DNA from: Pseudomonas putida | Lineage (GTDB): Bacteria; Pseudomonadota; Gammaproteobacteria; Pseudomonadales; Pseudomonadaceae | NCBI RefSeq assembly: GCF_004357765.1 | Contig: NZ_SMTE01000002.1 | Span: 186,001-250,000 of the forward strand | Reading direction: 5' to 3' | DNA length: 64,000 nt | Made by a program: the position numbers and the translations under genes | The notes under the pieces: generated by a model | The model's input: the letters and a program-made list of their open reading frames with translations, nothing else | Databases searched by the model: none | What the model was told of the DNA's origin: nothing | In this document: one piece after another, positions 17,601 through 25,069 of the stretch | Layout: the number at the start of each line of letters is the position of its first letter | How positions within the stretch are numbered: position 1 is the first letter of the stretch

Positions 17601-18607
17601 TAGCCATCGCCGATGCTGCCGAGGTCAAGCGCGGCACCTTCGTCATGCCGACCCTGATCGAACTGGAGAGCTTCGACGAGCTCAAGCGCGAGATCTTCGG
17701 CCCTGTCCTCCACGTGGTGCGCTACAACCGCCGCAACCTGGACCAACTGATCCAGCAGATCAACGACTCCGGCTACGGCCTGACCCTCGGCGTGCATACC
17801 CGCATCGACGAGACCATCGCCAAGGTGGTGGAGAAAGCCAACGCCGGCAACATGTACGTCAACCGCAACATCGTCGGTGCGGTCGTCGGCGTGCAGCCGT
17901 TCGGCGGTGAAGGTCTGTCCGGCACCGGTCCGAAAGCAGGTGGCCCGCTGTACCTGTACCGCCTGCTGTCGACCCGCCCGGCGGACGCGATCGGTCGCCA
18001 CTTCCAGCAACAGGACGGCGCCGGCCAGCCGGATCGCGCCCTGCACGATCAACTGATCAAGCCGCTGCACGTCCTCAAGGACTGGGCGCAGAGCAACCAG
18101 CAAGCCGACCTGGCCGTATTGTGCGATCAGTTCGCCGGCCAGTCGCAGAGCGGCATCGCCCGCCTGCTCCCCGGTCCGACCGGCGAGCGCAACAGCTACA
18201 CCATCCTGCCCCGCGAGCACGTGTTGTGCCTGGCAGACAACGAGGCTGACCTGCTGGCGCAGTTCGCCGCCGTACTGGCGGTGGGCAGCTCGGCAGTATG
18301 GGTCGACGGCGAGCCCGGCAAGGCTCTGCGTGGCCGCCTGCCGAAGGAGCTGCAGGCCAAGGTCAAGCTGGTAGCGGACTGGAACAAGGACGAAGTGGCA
18401 TTCGACGCTGTGCTCCATCATGGCGACTCGGACCAACTGCGCCGCGTTTGCCAACAGGTGGCCAAGCGCGCCGGTGCCATCGTCGGTGTGCATGGGCTGT
18501 CCAGCGGCGATCACCAGATTGCGCTGGAGCGGTTGGTCATCGAGCGCGCGGTGAGTGTGAACACCGCGGCCGCTGGCGGGAACGCGAGCCTGATGACCAT
18601 CGGTTGA
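14654..18607 (+). CDS. putA: Trifunctional transcriptional regulator/proline dehydrogenase/P5C dehydrogenase PutA
   Basis: 1317-residue fusion that oxidises proline to glutamate and represses its own genes. Residues 1-45 (TTTLGVKLDDPTRERLKTAA) are a ribbon-helix-helix DNA-binding domain. Residues about 200-570 are the FAD-dependent proline dehydrogenase barrel, with RLVKGAYWDSEIKRAQ and the FAD-contacting ENGANTSFVNRI. Residues about 650-1110 are the NAD-dependent aldehyde dehydrogenase, with SPWNFPLAIFTGQVAAALAAGN, FTGSTEVARLL and catalytic Cys about 915 in SAGQRCSALRVL. The C-terminal 200 residues are the extra domain typical of long PutAs. GAGGATAAGAC precedes the ATG. When reduced by proline it leaves DNA for the membrane. 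A strong terminator follows. Confidence 0.97.
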   Translation: MATTTLGVKLDDPTRERLKTAAQSIDRTPHWLIKQAIFNYLEKLEGGATLSELDGHASSLADDVGDIQPDHGHQCFLEFAESILPQSVLRSAITAAYRRPEQEVVPMLLEQARLTTAQAEATNKLAAGIAEKLRNQKSAGGRAGIVQGLLQEFSLSSQEGVALMCLAEALLRIPDKGTRDALIRDKISNGNWQPHLGNSPSLFVNAATWGLLLTGKLVSTHNESGLSASLTRIIGKSGEPMIRKGVDMAMRLMGEQFVTGETIAEALANASRFESKGFRYSYDMLGEAALTEQDAQKYLASYEQAIHSIGKASHGRGIYEGPGISIKLSALHPRYSRAQYERVMEELYPRLLSLTLLAKQYDIGLNIDAEEADRLELSLDLLERLCFEPSLAGWNGIGFVIQAYQKRCPYVIDYVIDLAKRSRHRLMIRLVKGAYWDSEIKRAQVEGLEGYPVYTRKVYTDVSYVACARKLLAVPESIYPQFATHNAHTLSAIYHIAGQNYYPGQYEFQCLHGMGEPLYEQVVGKVSEGKLNRPCRVYAPVGTHETLLAYLVRRLLENGANTSFVNRIADHSISIQELVADPVVSIERMATQEGGIGLPHPRIPLPRELYGSERANSAGIDMANEHRLASLSCAMLATAHNDWKAAPLLACAASESPAIAVLNPADHRDVVGHVHEATVADVDNAIQCALNAAPIWQATPPAERAAILERTADLMEAEIQPLMGLLIREAGKTFANAIAEVREAVDFLRYYAVQARNDFSNDAHRPLGPVVCISPWNFPLAIFTGQVAAALAAGNPVLAKPAEQTPLIAAQAVRLLLEAGIPEGVLQLLPGQGESVGAGLVGDERVKGVMFTGSTEVARLLQRNVAGRLDNQGRPIPLIAETGGQNAMIVDSSALTEQVVIDVVSSAFDSAGQRCSALRVLCLQEDSADRVIEMLKGAMAESRLGNPDRLAVDIGPVIDAEAKAGIEKHIQGMREKGRSVYQVAIADAAEVKRGTFVMPTLIELESFDELKREIFGPVLHVVRYNRRNLDQLIQQINDSGYGLTLGVHTRIDETIAKVVEKANAGNMYVNRNIVGAVVGVQPFGGEGLSGTGPKAGGPLYLYRLLSTRPADAIGRHFQQQDGAGQPDRALHDQLIKPLHVLKDWAQSNQQADLAVLCDQFAGQSQSGIARLLPGPTGERNSYTILPREHVLCLADNEADLLAQFAAVLAVGSSAVWVDGEPGKALRGRLPKELQAKVKLVADWNKDEVAFDAVLHHGDSDQLRRVCQQVAKRAGAIVGVHGLSSGDHQIALERLVIERAVSVNTAAAGGNASLMTIG

Positions 18608-18630
18608 TGGTGGGCGGTTGCTGGACAGAG

Positions 18631-18656
18631 AAAGGAGAGCTTCGGCTCTCCTTTTT
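18631..18656 (+). terminator. Rho-independent terminator of putA
   Basis: A perfect 10-bp stem (AAAGGAGAGC with GCTCTCCTTT) closed by a TTCG tetraloop and ending in T residues lies 24 bases after the putA stop codon. Confidence 0.9.
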
Positions 18657-18679
18657 CATGGTGTACGCCTTGAGAGGTT

Positions 18680-18732
18680 TGGCGCCTGCCAGATCGAGCG
18701 CCGCCCGCGCGGCGCTCGATTTCACAGGCGCT
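18680..18732. repeat. Imperfect palindromic intergenic repeat
   Basis: The segment reads GGCGCCTG, GATCGAGCGCCGC, CCG, then CGCGGCGCTCGAT and CAGGCGCT, so the two halves are inverted copies with a few mismatches. A half copy (TTGGCGCCTGTGAGATCGAG and GCGCCGCC) occurs at 34663-34688, which shows it is a dispersed element and not a one-off hairpin. It is unlike the CCCGCTCC type REP found elsewhere in the window. Confidence 0.65.
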
Positions 18733-18859
18733 GAAAGCATCAAGGCATGCACCTGCATGCCCCCACCCTTTCTATACCCATATCACCCAAACCTATTAAC
18801 CTCCCCCTGCCTCCACGCCCCCCCTAGACTCGTAGCATCCCCGTCCCAGGACCGCCCCC

Positions 18860-20662
18860 ATGCCCGAGACCCTGCTCAGCGCCCGCAACCTGGCCTTCGA
18901 ACTCTACGAAGTCCTCGACGCCCAAACCCTCACCCAGCGCCCGCGTTTCGCCGAGCACAGCCGCGAAACCTTCGACGCAGCGCTGGCGACTGCCCGCACC
19001 GTCGCCGAAAAGTACTTCGCCCCGCACAACCGCAAGGCCGATGAAAACGAGCCTCGCTACGTCGAGGGCCGGGCCGAGCTGATTGCCGAGGTCAAGCCGG
19101 CCATCGAAGCGTTTCTCGACGCCGGCTTCCTCAACGCCAACCGCGACTTCGACGTCGGCGGCATGCAACTGCCCAGCCTGGTCTCCCAGGCCTGCTTCGC
19201 TCACTTCCAGGCCGCCAACGCCGGCACAACGGCCTACCCGTTCCTGACCATGGGCGCGGCCAATCTGATCGAGAGCTTCGGCAGCGATGAACAGAAGCGT
19301 CTGTTCCTGCAGCCCATGATCGAGGGTCGCTACTTCGGCACCATGGCCCTGACCGAGCCGCACGCCGGATCCTCGCTGGCCGATATCCGCACGCGCGCCG
19401 AACCGCTGGGCGATGGGACCTACCACATCAAGGGCAACAAGATCTTCATCTCCGGCGGCGACCACGAACTGTCGGAGAACATCATCCACATGGTCCTGGC
19501 CAAGCTTCCGGACGCCCCGCCCGGGGTCAAAGGCATCTCGCTGTTCATCGTGCCCAAGTATCGGGTCAACGCCGATGGCAGCCTCGGCCCGCGCAACGAC
19601 GTAGTGCTGGCCGGGTTGTTCCACAAGATGGGCTGGCGCGGCACGACCTCCACGGCGCTGAACTTCGGTGACGACGGCCAGTGCGTCGGCTATCTGGTCG
19701 GCCAGCCGCACCAGGGCCTGGCCTGCATGTTCCAGATGATGAACGAGGCCCGTATCGGTGTCGGCATGGGTGCAGTGATGCTCGGCTATGCCGGCTACCT
19801 CTACTCGCTGGAGTACGCCCGTCAACGGCCGCAAGGCCGCCTGCCGGACAACAAGGACCCGCAAAGCCCGCCGGTGGCGATCAGTGAGCATGCCGACGTC
19901 AAGCGCATGCTGCTGGCGCAGAAAGCCTACGTCGAAGGCGCCTTCGACCTGGGCCTCTACGCTGCGCGTCTGTTCGATGACACGCACACCGCGGCCGACC
20001 TGACCGAACGCCAGCAAGCCCAGGTATTGCTCGATCTGCTGACGCCCATCGTCAAGTCCTGGCCCTCGGCCTATTGCCTGAAAGCCAACGAATTGGCCAT
20101 CCAGATCCTCGGTGGCCACGGCTACACCCGCGAGTATCCGGTGGAGCAGTACTACCGCGACAACCGCTTGAACCCGATCCATGAAGGCACCGAGGGCATC
20201 CAGGCACTCGACCTGCTCGGCCGCAAACTGGCTCAGCGTGACGGGGCCGGGCTCAAGCAACTGATCCGCCTGATCGCCGCCACCGCCGAGCGCGCCAGCC
20301 ACCACCCCAATCTGGACGCCCTGCGCCGGCCCCTGGAACAGCTGGTCAGTCGCCTGCAAGGCGTGACCCTGGCCCTGCTGGGCGACCTGGGACAGGGCAA
20401 GGTCAGCGCGACATTGGCCAACGCCGCCCTGTACCTCAAGGCATTTGGTCATTGCGTGATCGGCTGGCGCTGGCTGCAGCAAGCGATCCACGCCGAACTC
20501 GGCCTGCTTCAGGGCAACGACGCCGATCGCGACTTCTACCTGGGCAAGCTGCAGGCCGCGCGTTATTTCCTGACCTGGGAGGTGCCTGGCTGCCATAATG
20601 ACCTGGCATTGCTCGAGGCCCGCGACGACACTTGTCTCGAAATGCAAGACGGGTGGTTCTAG
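18860..20662 (+). CDS. Acyl-CoA dehydrogenase (long DmdC-like family)
   Basis: 600-residue FAD acyl-CoA dehydrogenase, longer than the usual 380-400 residues because of N- and C-terminal extensions found in the DmdC/AidB-like branch. GTMALTEPHAGSSLADIRTRA is the FAD/substrate motif; RIGVGMGAVMLGYAGYLYSLEYA and KANELAIQILGGHGYTREYPVEQYYRD follow; the catalytic base is the Glu in NPIHEGTEGIQ near residue 442. The exact substrate cannot be told from sequence; 3-methylmercaptopropionyl-CoA dehydrogenase is a common automatic name but a medium or long acyl-CoA is as likely. Only 32 bases separate it from the TldD-like gene, suggesting cotranscription. Confidence 0.85.
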   Translation: MPETLLSARNLAFELYEVLDAQTLTQRPRFAEHSRETFDAALATARTVAEKYFAPHNRKADENEPRYVEGRAELIAEVKPAIEAFLDAGFLNANRDFDVGGMQLPSLVSQACFAHFQAANAGTTAYPFLTMGAANLIESFGSDEQKRLFLQPMIEGRYFGTMALTEPHAGSSLADIRTRAEPLGDGTYHIKGNKIFISGGDHELSENIIHMVLAKLPDAPPGVKGISLFIVPKYRVNADGSLGPRNDVVLAGLFHKMGWRGTTSTALNFGDDGQCVGYLVGQPHQGLACMFQMMNEARIGVGMGAVMLGYAGYLYSLEYARQRPQGRLPDNKDPQSPPVAISEHADVKRMLLAQKAYVEGAFDLGLYAARLFDDTHTAADLTERQQAQVLLDLLTPIVKSWPSAYCLKANELAIQILGGHGYTREYPVEQYYRDNRLNPIHEGTEGIQALDLLGRKLAQRDGAGLKQLIRLIAATAERASHHPNLDALRRPLEQLVSRLQGVTLALLGDLGQGKVSATLANAALYLKAFGHCVIGWRWLQQAIHAELGLLQGNDADRDFYLGKLQAARYFLTWEVPGCHNDLALLEARDDTCLEMQDGWF

Positions 20663-20694
20663 GGGGAGCCACCGTGTAGACGGAGGCTTGTCCC

Positions 20695-22137
20695 ATGTTC
20701 GATTCCGGCGCCCTGCTGCGCCAGCGCTTCAACGCGCTGCGCAGCAAGGCCGAAGTGTTTTCCCTACGTCACGTCAAACAATCGCATCAGGCACTCTGTG
20801 TGCGGCGCAATGTCGCCGAACCGCCCTCGTTCAGCCAGGACGAAGGCGCCATGCTGACGGTGCGGGTCGATGGCGTCGAGGCCTATGCGGCCACCGCCGA
20901 TCTGTCTCAGGCAGGTTTGCAGCGGGCGCTGGAACAGGCCGAGGCACTGGCCCGGCAGATCGCCAGACACAGCCTGCTCGACCTGCGCGGACAAGCGGTA
21001 ACCAGTGCCCGTCACGACCACCTTTCGCCTAACCTCGACCAGGCCGTGCCCGGCATCGCCGATTGCCTTGGCCTGCTGGCCAGCGAGTCGGCCAGCGTGC
21101 CCAGGGACAGCCGCCTGGTGGACTGGCTGGCGAGCCTGGACATCAGCCTGGTCGAACAGACCTACCTCAACTCCGCCGGCGCCGAGTTGCGCCATGCCCA
21201 TCGCTTCCTGTTCCCCGGCCTGAGCGTGACCGCCAGTGATGGCAAGGACAGCCAGAGTCGCAGCCTGGGGCTGAGCAACTTCGGCCAGCAAGGTGGCTTC
21301 GAGGTCATCCACCGCTGCGGCCTGATCGGCGCCGCCCCGCGGATTGCCGACCAGGCCCTGCAACTGCTGCTGGCGCCCAATACGCCAAGCGGCCCGCGCG
21401 ATCTGCTGCTGATGCCCGATCAGATGATGCTGCAGATCCATGAATCCATCGGCCACCCGCTGGAGATGGACCGCATTCTCGGCGACGAGCGCAACTACGC
21501 CGGCACCAGCTTCGTCAAGGCCAGCGACTTCGGCCACCTGCGCTACGGTTCCGATCTGCTCAACGTCACCTTCGACCCGACCCTGGAGCAGGAATTGGCC
21601 AGCTACAGCTACGACGATGACGGCACGCCGGCCAGCAAGCAGTTCCTGATCCGTGACGGCCTGCTGGTACGTCCCCTGGGTGGTGCGCTGTCGCAGTTGC
21701 GCTCCGGCCTGGGCGGCGTGGCCAACAGCCGCGCCTGTGGCTGGAACCGGGCGCCGATCGACCGTATGGCCAACCTCAACCTCGAACCCGGCGATCGGAC
21801 CTTGCAACAGCTGATCGAGGGCATCGAACACGGCATCCTGATGAGCAACAACCGCTCCTGGTCCATCGACGATGCCCGCAACAAGTTCCAGTTCGGTTGC
21901 GAGTGGGGTCAAGTGATCGAGGACGGCGAGCTCAAGGGTATCGTCAAGAACCCCAACTACCGCGGCATCTCCGCGCAGTTCTGGCGCAACCTGATGGCAG
22001 TCGGCGACCACAGCACCTTCGAAGTGCTCGGCACACCCAATTGCGGCAAGGGCGAACCCAACCAGGTGGTGCGCGTCGGCCACGCCTCGCCCGCCTGCGT
22101 ATTCCGCCAGATCGATGTATTCGGAGGAGACGCCTGA
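20695..22137 (+). CDS. TldD-like metalloprotease subunit (second copy type)
   Basis: 480-residue member of the TldD/PmbA family carrying the zinc site: IHESIGHPLEMDR near residue 249 gives HExxxH, and NSRACGWNRAP with NNRSWSIDDARNKFQFGCEWG supply the C-terminal conserved blocks. In E. coli the catalytic TldD pairs with inactive TldE to cleave unfolded peptides, CcdA and microcin B17 precursor. Pseudomonads normally carry the canonical tldD-pmbA elsewhere in the genome; this is a divergent tandem pair. The stop and the next start overlap as TGATG, so the two subunits are translationally coupled. Confidence 0.85.
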   Translation: MFDSGALLRQRFNALRSKAEVFSLRHVKQSHQALCVRRNVAEPPSFSQDEGAMLTVRVDGVEAYAATADLSQAGLQRALEQAEALARQIARHSLLDLRGQAVTSARHDHLSPNLDQAVPGIADCLGLLASESASVPRDSRLVDWLASLDISLVEQTYLNSAGAELRHAHRFLFPGLSVTASDGKDSQSRSLGLSNFGQQGGFEVIHRCGLIGAAPRIADQALQLLLAPNTPSGPRDLLLMPDQMMLQIHESIGHPLEMDRILGDERNYAGTSFVKASDFGHLRYGSDLLNVTFDPTLEQELASYSYDDDGTPASKQFLIRDGLLVRPLGGALSQLRSGLGGVANSRACGWNRAPIDRMANLNLEPGDRTLQQLIEGIEHGILMSNNRSWSIDDARNKFQFGCEWGQVIEDGELKGIVKNPNYRGISAQFWRNLMAVGDHSTFEVLGTPNCGKGEPNQVVRVGHASPACVFRQIDVFGGDA

Positions 22138-23468
22138 TGAGCGACACCCCACGCCACCGCTTCGAAGCACTGGTCAGCGCACTGCACGCGGCCCTGCTTC
22201 CAGGCGAGCAGTTCACCCTCGGCTTCAGTGCCGAGCAGTCGCAGTTCGTCCGCTTCAACCACGCCAAGGTGCGCCAGGCCGGCACGGTTGCCCAGGCCAG
22301 CGCCCAACTGCGGCTGGTGCGCGAGGGGCGCCAGGCGCAGCAGCAGGTGACCTTGAGCGACGACGCGCAACTGGACCGGCAGCGTCTGGACGACGCGTTG
22401 CAGCAGCTGCGCCAGACCCTGCCACTGCTGGCGCTCGACCCTTACCTGAGTCTGAACGAGAGTGCCTGGCACACCCACAGCCAGCAGCAGCACCCGCTGC
22501 CCGAGCTGGACGAGGTGCTGGCACTGGTCGAGGGCGAGGCCGGCGACCTTGATCTGGTCGGCATCTATGCAGCGGGCCCGATCTGCCGCGGCTTCGCCAG
22601 TTCGTTCGGAGCCTTCGGCTGGCACCAGGCGAACAGCTTCAACTTCGATTGGAGCCTGTTCCACGCCAATGGCCAAGCCGTTAAAGCCAACTATGCCGGC
22701 CAGGCCTGGAACGCCGTGGACTTCACCGCGAGGTTGCGTCAGGCGCGCGAACAACTGGGCTTCCTCGGCCTTGCAGCCATCACCCTGAAACCCGGCAGTT
22801 ACCGCGCCTACCTGGCCCCGGCGGCCATGGACGAAATCGCCGGCATGCTGTGCTGGGGCGGGTTTTCGGCACAGGCCCTGGCCACCGGCAACAGCGCCTT
22901 GCAGCGCCTGTACAACGGCGATGCGACGCTCAGCCCGCAGGTCAGCTTCGCCGAGCAGGTCAGTGGGTCGCTGAGCCCGGCGTTTTCCGACGAAGGCTCG
23001 CCACGTTTGGACGTCTCTCTGATCGACCACGGCCAGGCCCACGAACGACTGATCAGTGCCCGCAGCGCCGCCGAGTTCGCACTGCAGAGCAATGGCGCCG
23101 ACCGCTACGAATCGCCTTGCGCACTGAGCCTGGCCGCAGGCAATCTGCCCAACGCCGAGATACTCGAGCGACTGGGCACCGGTTTGTACATCAGCAACCT
23201 CTGGTACCTCAATTACTCGGACCTACCCGCCGCGCGCATGACCGGGCTGACCCGTTTCGCCACCTTCTGGGTCGAGAACGGGCAGATCCAGGGGCCGGTG
23301 AGCACCATGCGCTTCGATGACAGCCTGTACAACCTGCTGGGCAGCGAGCTGGAAGCGCTGACCCAGGAGCGCGAGATGATTCTGTCGACCAGTACCTATG
23401 GACAGCGCAGTACCGGATCGAGTCATTTGCCGGGGGCATTGGTCAAAGGGCTGACCCTGACATTGTGA
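22137..23468 (+). CDS. TldE/PmbA-like partner subunit
   Basis: 443-residue TldD/PmbA family protein without the HExxxH zinc motif: the corresponding region reads APAAMDEIAGMLCWGGFSAQAL, as in the inactive TldE subunit. The C-terminal half keeps family motifs NLWYLNYSDLPAARMTGLTRFATFWVENG. I chose the ATG at 22137 because its A is the last base of the upstream TGA stop and a GGAGGAGA ribosome site lies just before; the open frame reaches 21897 but only inside the upstream gene. It should form a heterodimeric protease with the preceding protein. A REP pair follows the stop. Confidence 0.85.
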   Translation: MSDTPRHRFEALVSALHAALLPGEQFTLGFSAEQSQFVRFNHAKVRQAGTVAQASAQLRLVREGRQAQQQVTLSDDAQLDRQRLDDALQQLRQTLPLLALDPYLSLNESAWHTHSQQQHPLPELDEVLALVEGEAGDLDLVGIYAAGPICRGFASSFGAFGWHQANSFNFDWSLFHANGQAVKANYAGQAWNAVDFTARLRQAREQLGFLGLAAITLKPGSYRAYLAPAAMDEIAGMLCWGGFSAQALATGNSALQRLYNGDATLSPQVSFAEQVSGSLSPAFSDEGSPRLDVSLIDHGQAHERLISARSAAEFALQSNGADRYESPCALSLAAGNLPNAEILERLGTGLYISNLWYLNYSDLPAARMTGLTRFATFWVENGQIQGPVSTMRFDDSLYNLLGSELEALTQEREMILSTSTYGQRSTGSSHLPGALVKGLTLTL

Positions 23469-23477
23469 TTGGCACCA

Positions 23478-23557
23478 CCGGCCCTTTCGCGGGCAAGCCC
23501 GCTCCAGGATGATCACGCAATCCATGTAGGAGCGGGCTTGCCCCGCGAAAGGGCCGG
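23478..23557. repeat. Paired inverted REP element
   Basis: Two inverted copies (23478-23505 and 23529-23557) of the P. putida REP with cores TTCGCGGGCAAGCCCGCTCC and GGAGCGGGCTTGCCCCGCGA are separated by about 23 bases. They sit between the tldE-like gene and the MFS gene, 20 bases ahead of the latter's start. Confidence 0.85.
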
Positions 23558-23577
23558 CACTGACAAACGAGGACGTC

Positions 23578-25005
23578 ATGCCCGAACGCACGCCGCTAGA
23601 CCCTGTCACTGCCCGCTGGATCCCCTGGGTGGTGGCCATCGCCTTCTTCATGCAATCGCTGGACGGCACCATCCTCAACACCGCGCTGCCGGCCATGGCT
23701 CGCTCGCTGGCTGAAGACCCGCTGCGCATGCAGGGGGTGATCATCGCCTACATGCTCACCGTAGCGCTGCTCATCCCGGCCTCAGGCTGGATCGCCGACC
23801 GCTTCGGCACCAAGCGCATCTTCTTCAGCGCGATCTTGCTGTTCAGCTTCGGCTCGCTGCTGTGCGCCGCCGCCAACAGCCTGGGTTTTCTGATCTTCGC
23901 GCGGGTCGTGCAGGGTCTGGGCGGGGCGCTGATGCTTCCGGTCGGGCGCCTGGTGGTGTTGCGCGCCTACCCGCGCAGCGACCTGGTGCGGATCATGAGC
24001 TTCATCACCATCCCCGGCCTGCTCGGGCCACTGCTGGGCCCTACGGTGGGCGGCTGGCTGGTGGAGATTCTCAGCTGGCACTGGATCTTCCTGCTCAACC
24101 TGCCGGTCGGCGTCCTGGGCTGCTATGCCGTGTGGAAGTTCATCCCTGACCTGCGCGGCGCCGAACGTACCACCTTCGACGGCCCAGGGTTCCTGCTGTT
24201 CGGCGCGGCGATGGTGCTGATCACCATCGCCATGGAGGGCCTGGGCGAACTGCACCTGCCGCACCTGCGGGTGATGCTGCTGCTGTTCGCCGGCATGGCC
24301 TGCCTGGCGGCCTATTGGCTGCGCGCCGGGCGCGACCCCCAACCGCTGTTCTCGCCCAGCCTGTTCCGCGTACGGACCTTCGCCATCGGCATCCTCGGCA
24401 ACCTGTTCGCCCGTCTGGGCAGCGGCGCCCTGCCCTTCCTGGTGCCGCTGCTGCTGCAGGTGGCGCTGGGCTACTCGCCGGCCCAGGCTGGCATGAGCAT
24501 GATCCCGCTGGCGGCGGCGGCGATGGTCGCCAAGTCCATAGCCCGGCCACTGATCGAGCGCTTCGGCTACCGCATCATCCTCACCGCCAATACCTTGCTG
24601 CTCGGTATGCTCCTGGCCAGCCTCGGGCTGGTGGACGAGCAAACGCCCTATGCCGTGCTGCTCATCCATCTCGGCCTGCTCGGCGCGGTCAACTCGATGC
24701 AGTTCACGGCCATGAACACGGTGACCCTGATCGACCTCGACGATGCACACGCCAGCAGCGGAAACAGCCTGCTGTCGGTGGTCGCGCAGCTGTCGCTGAG
24801 CCTCGGTGTGGCGTGCGCCGGTGCACTGCTCGGAGGGTTCACCGCAGCCGGCAGCGCCGAAGGTGTGGATAGCACGCTGGGGGCCTTCCAACTGACCTTC
24901 GTGACCATCGGCGTCATGGCCACGCTGGCAGCGGCGATCTTCCTGCAGTTGTCGCCGACGGACGGAAGGCGTGCCCGTCGTCCGGAAGCGCACATGGAAT
25001 CGTAG
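23578..25005 (+). CDS. mdtD: DHA2-family MFS multidrug exporter (MdtD-like)
   Basis: 475-residue drug:H+ antiporter with about 14 hydrophobic helices. Helix 1 has WVVAIAFFMQSLDGTILNTALPAMARSL, the DHA2 motif D1 (LDxTIVNxALP); GWIADRFGTKRIFFSAI is motif A; ARVVQGLGGALMLPVGRLVV is motif B; and GLLGPLLGPTVGGWLVE is motif C of antiporters. It resembles E. coli MdtD (471 residues), though here it stands alone without mdtABC or baeSR, so its substrate is open. GAGGACGTC precedes the ATG. A REP pair directly upstream separates it from the tldE-like gene. Confidence 0.82.
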   Translation: MPERTPLDPVTARWIPWVVAIAFFMQSLDGTILNTALPAMARSLAEDPLRMQGVIIAYMLTVALLIPASGWIADRFGTKRIFFSAILLFSFGSLLCAAANSLGFLIFARVVQGLGGALMLPVGRLVVLRAYPRSDLVRIMSFITIPGLLGPLLGPTVGGWLVEILSWHWIFLLNLPVGVLGCYAVWKFIPDLRGAERTTFDGPGFLLFGAAMVLITIAMEGLGELHLPHLRVMLLLFAGMACLAAYWLRAGRDPQPLFSPSLFRVRTFAIGILGNLFARLGSGALPFLVPLLLQVALGYSPAQAGMSMIPLAAAAMVAKSIARPLIERFGYRIILTANTLLLGMLLASLGLVDEQTPYAVLLIHLGLLGAVNSMQFTAMNTVTLIDLDDAHASSGNSLLSVVAQLSLSLGVACAGALLGGFTAAGSAEGVDSTLGAFQLTFVTIGVMATLAAAIFLQLSPTDGRRARRPEAHMES

Positions 25006-25069
25006 GGCGAATGGCCATGAGGCTGGTAGACTGTGCGACATTTTTCGCTTCGCACCGCAGGCCCGCCTC

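Noticed and set aside
18824-20647. 607-codon open frame antisense to the acyl-CoA dehydrogenase
   Set aside because: Shadow of a GC-rich gene on the other strand; no recognisable motif or ribosome site.
23478-23557. Closely spaced repeats considered as a CRISPR array
   Set aside because: Only two copies, inverted and not direct, and the sequence is the P. putida REP core.
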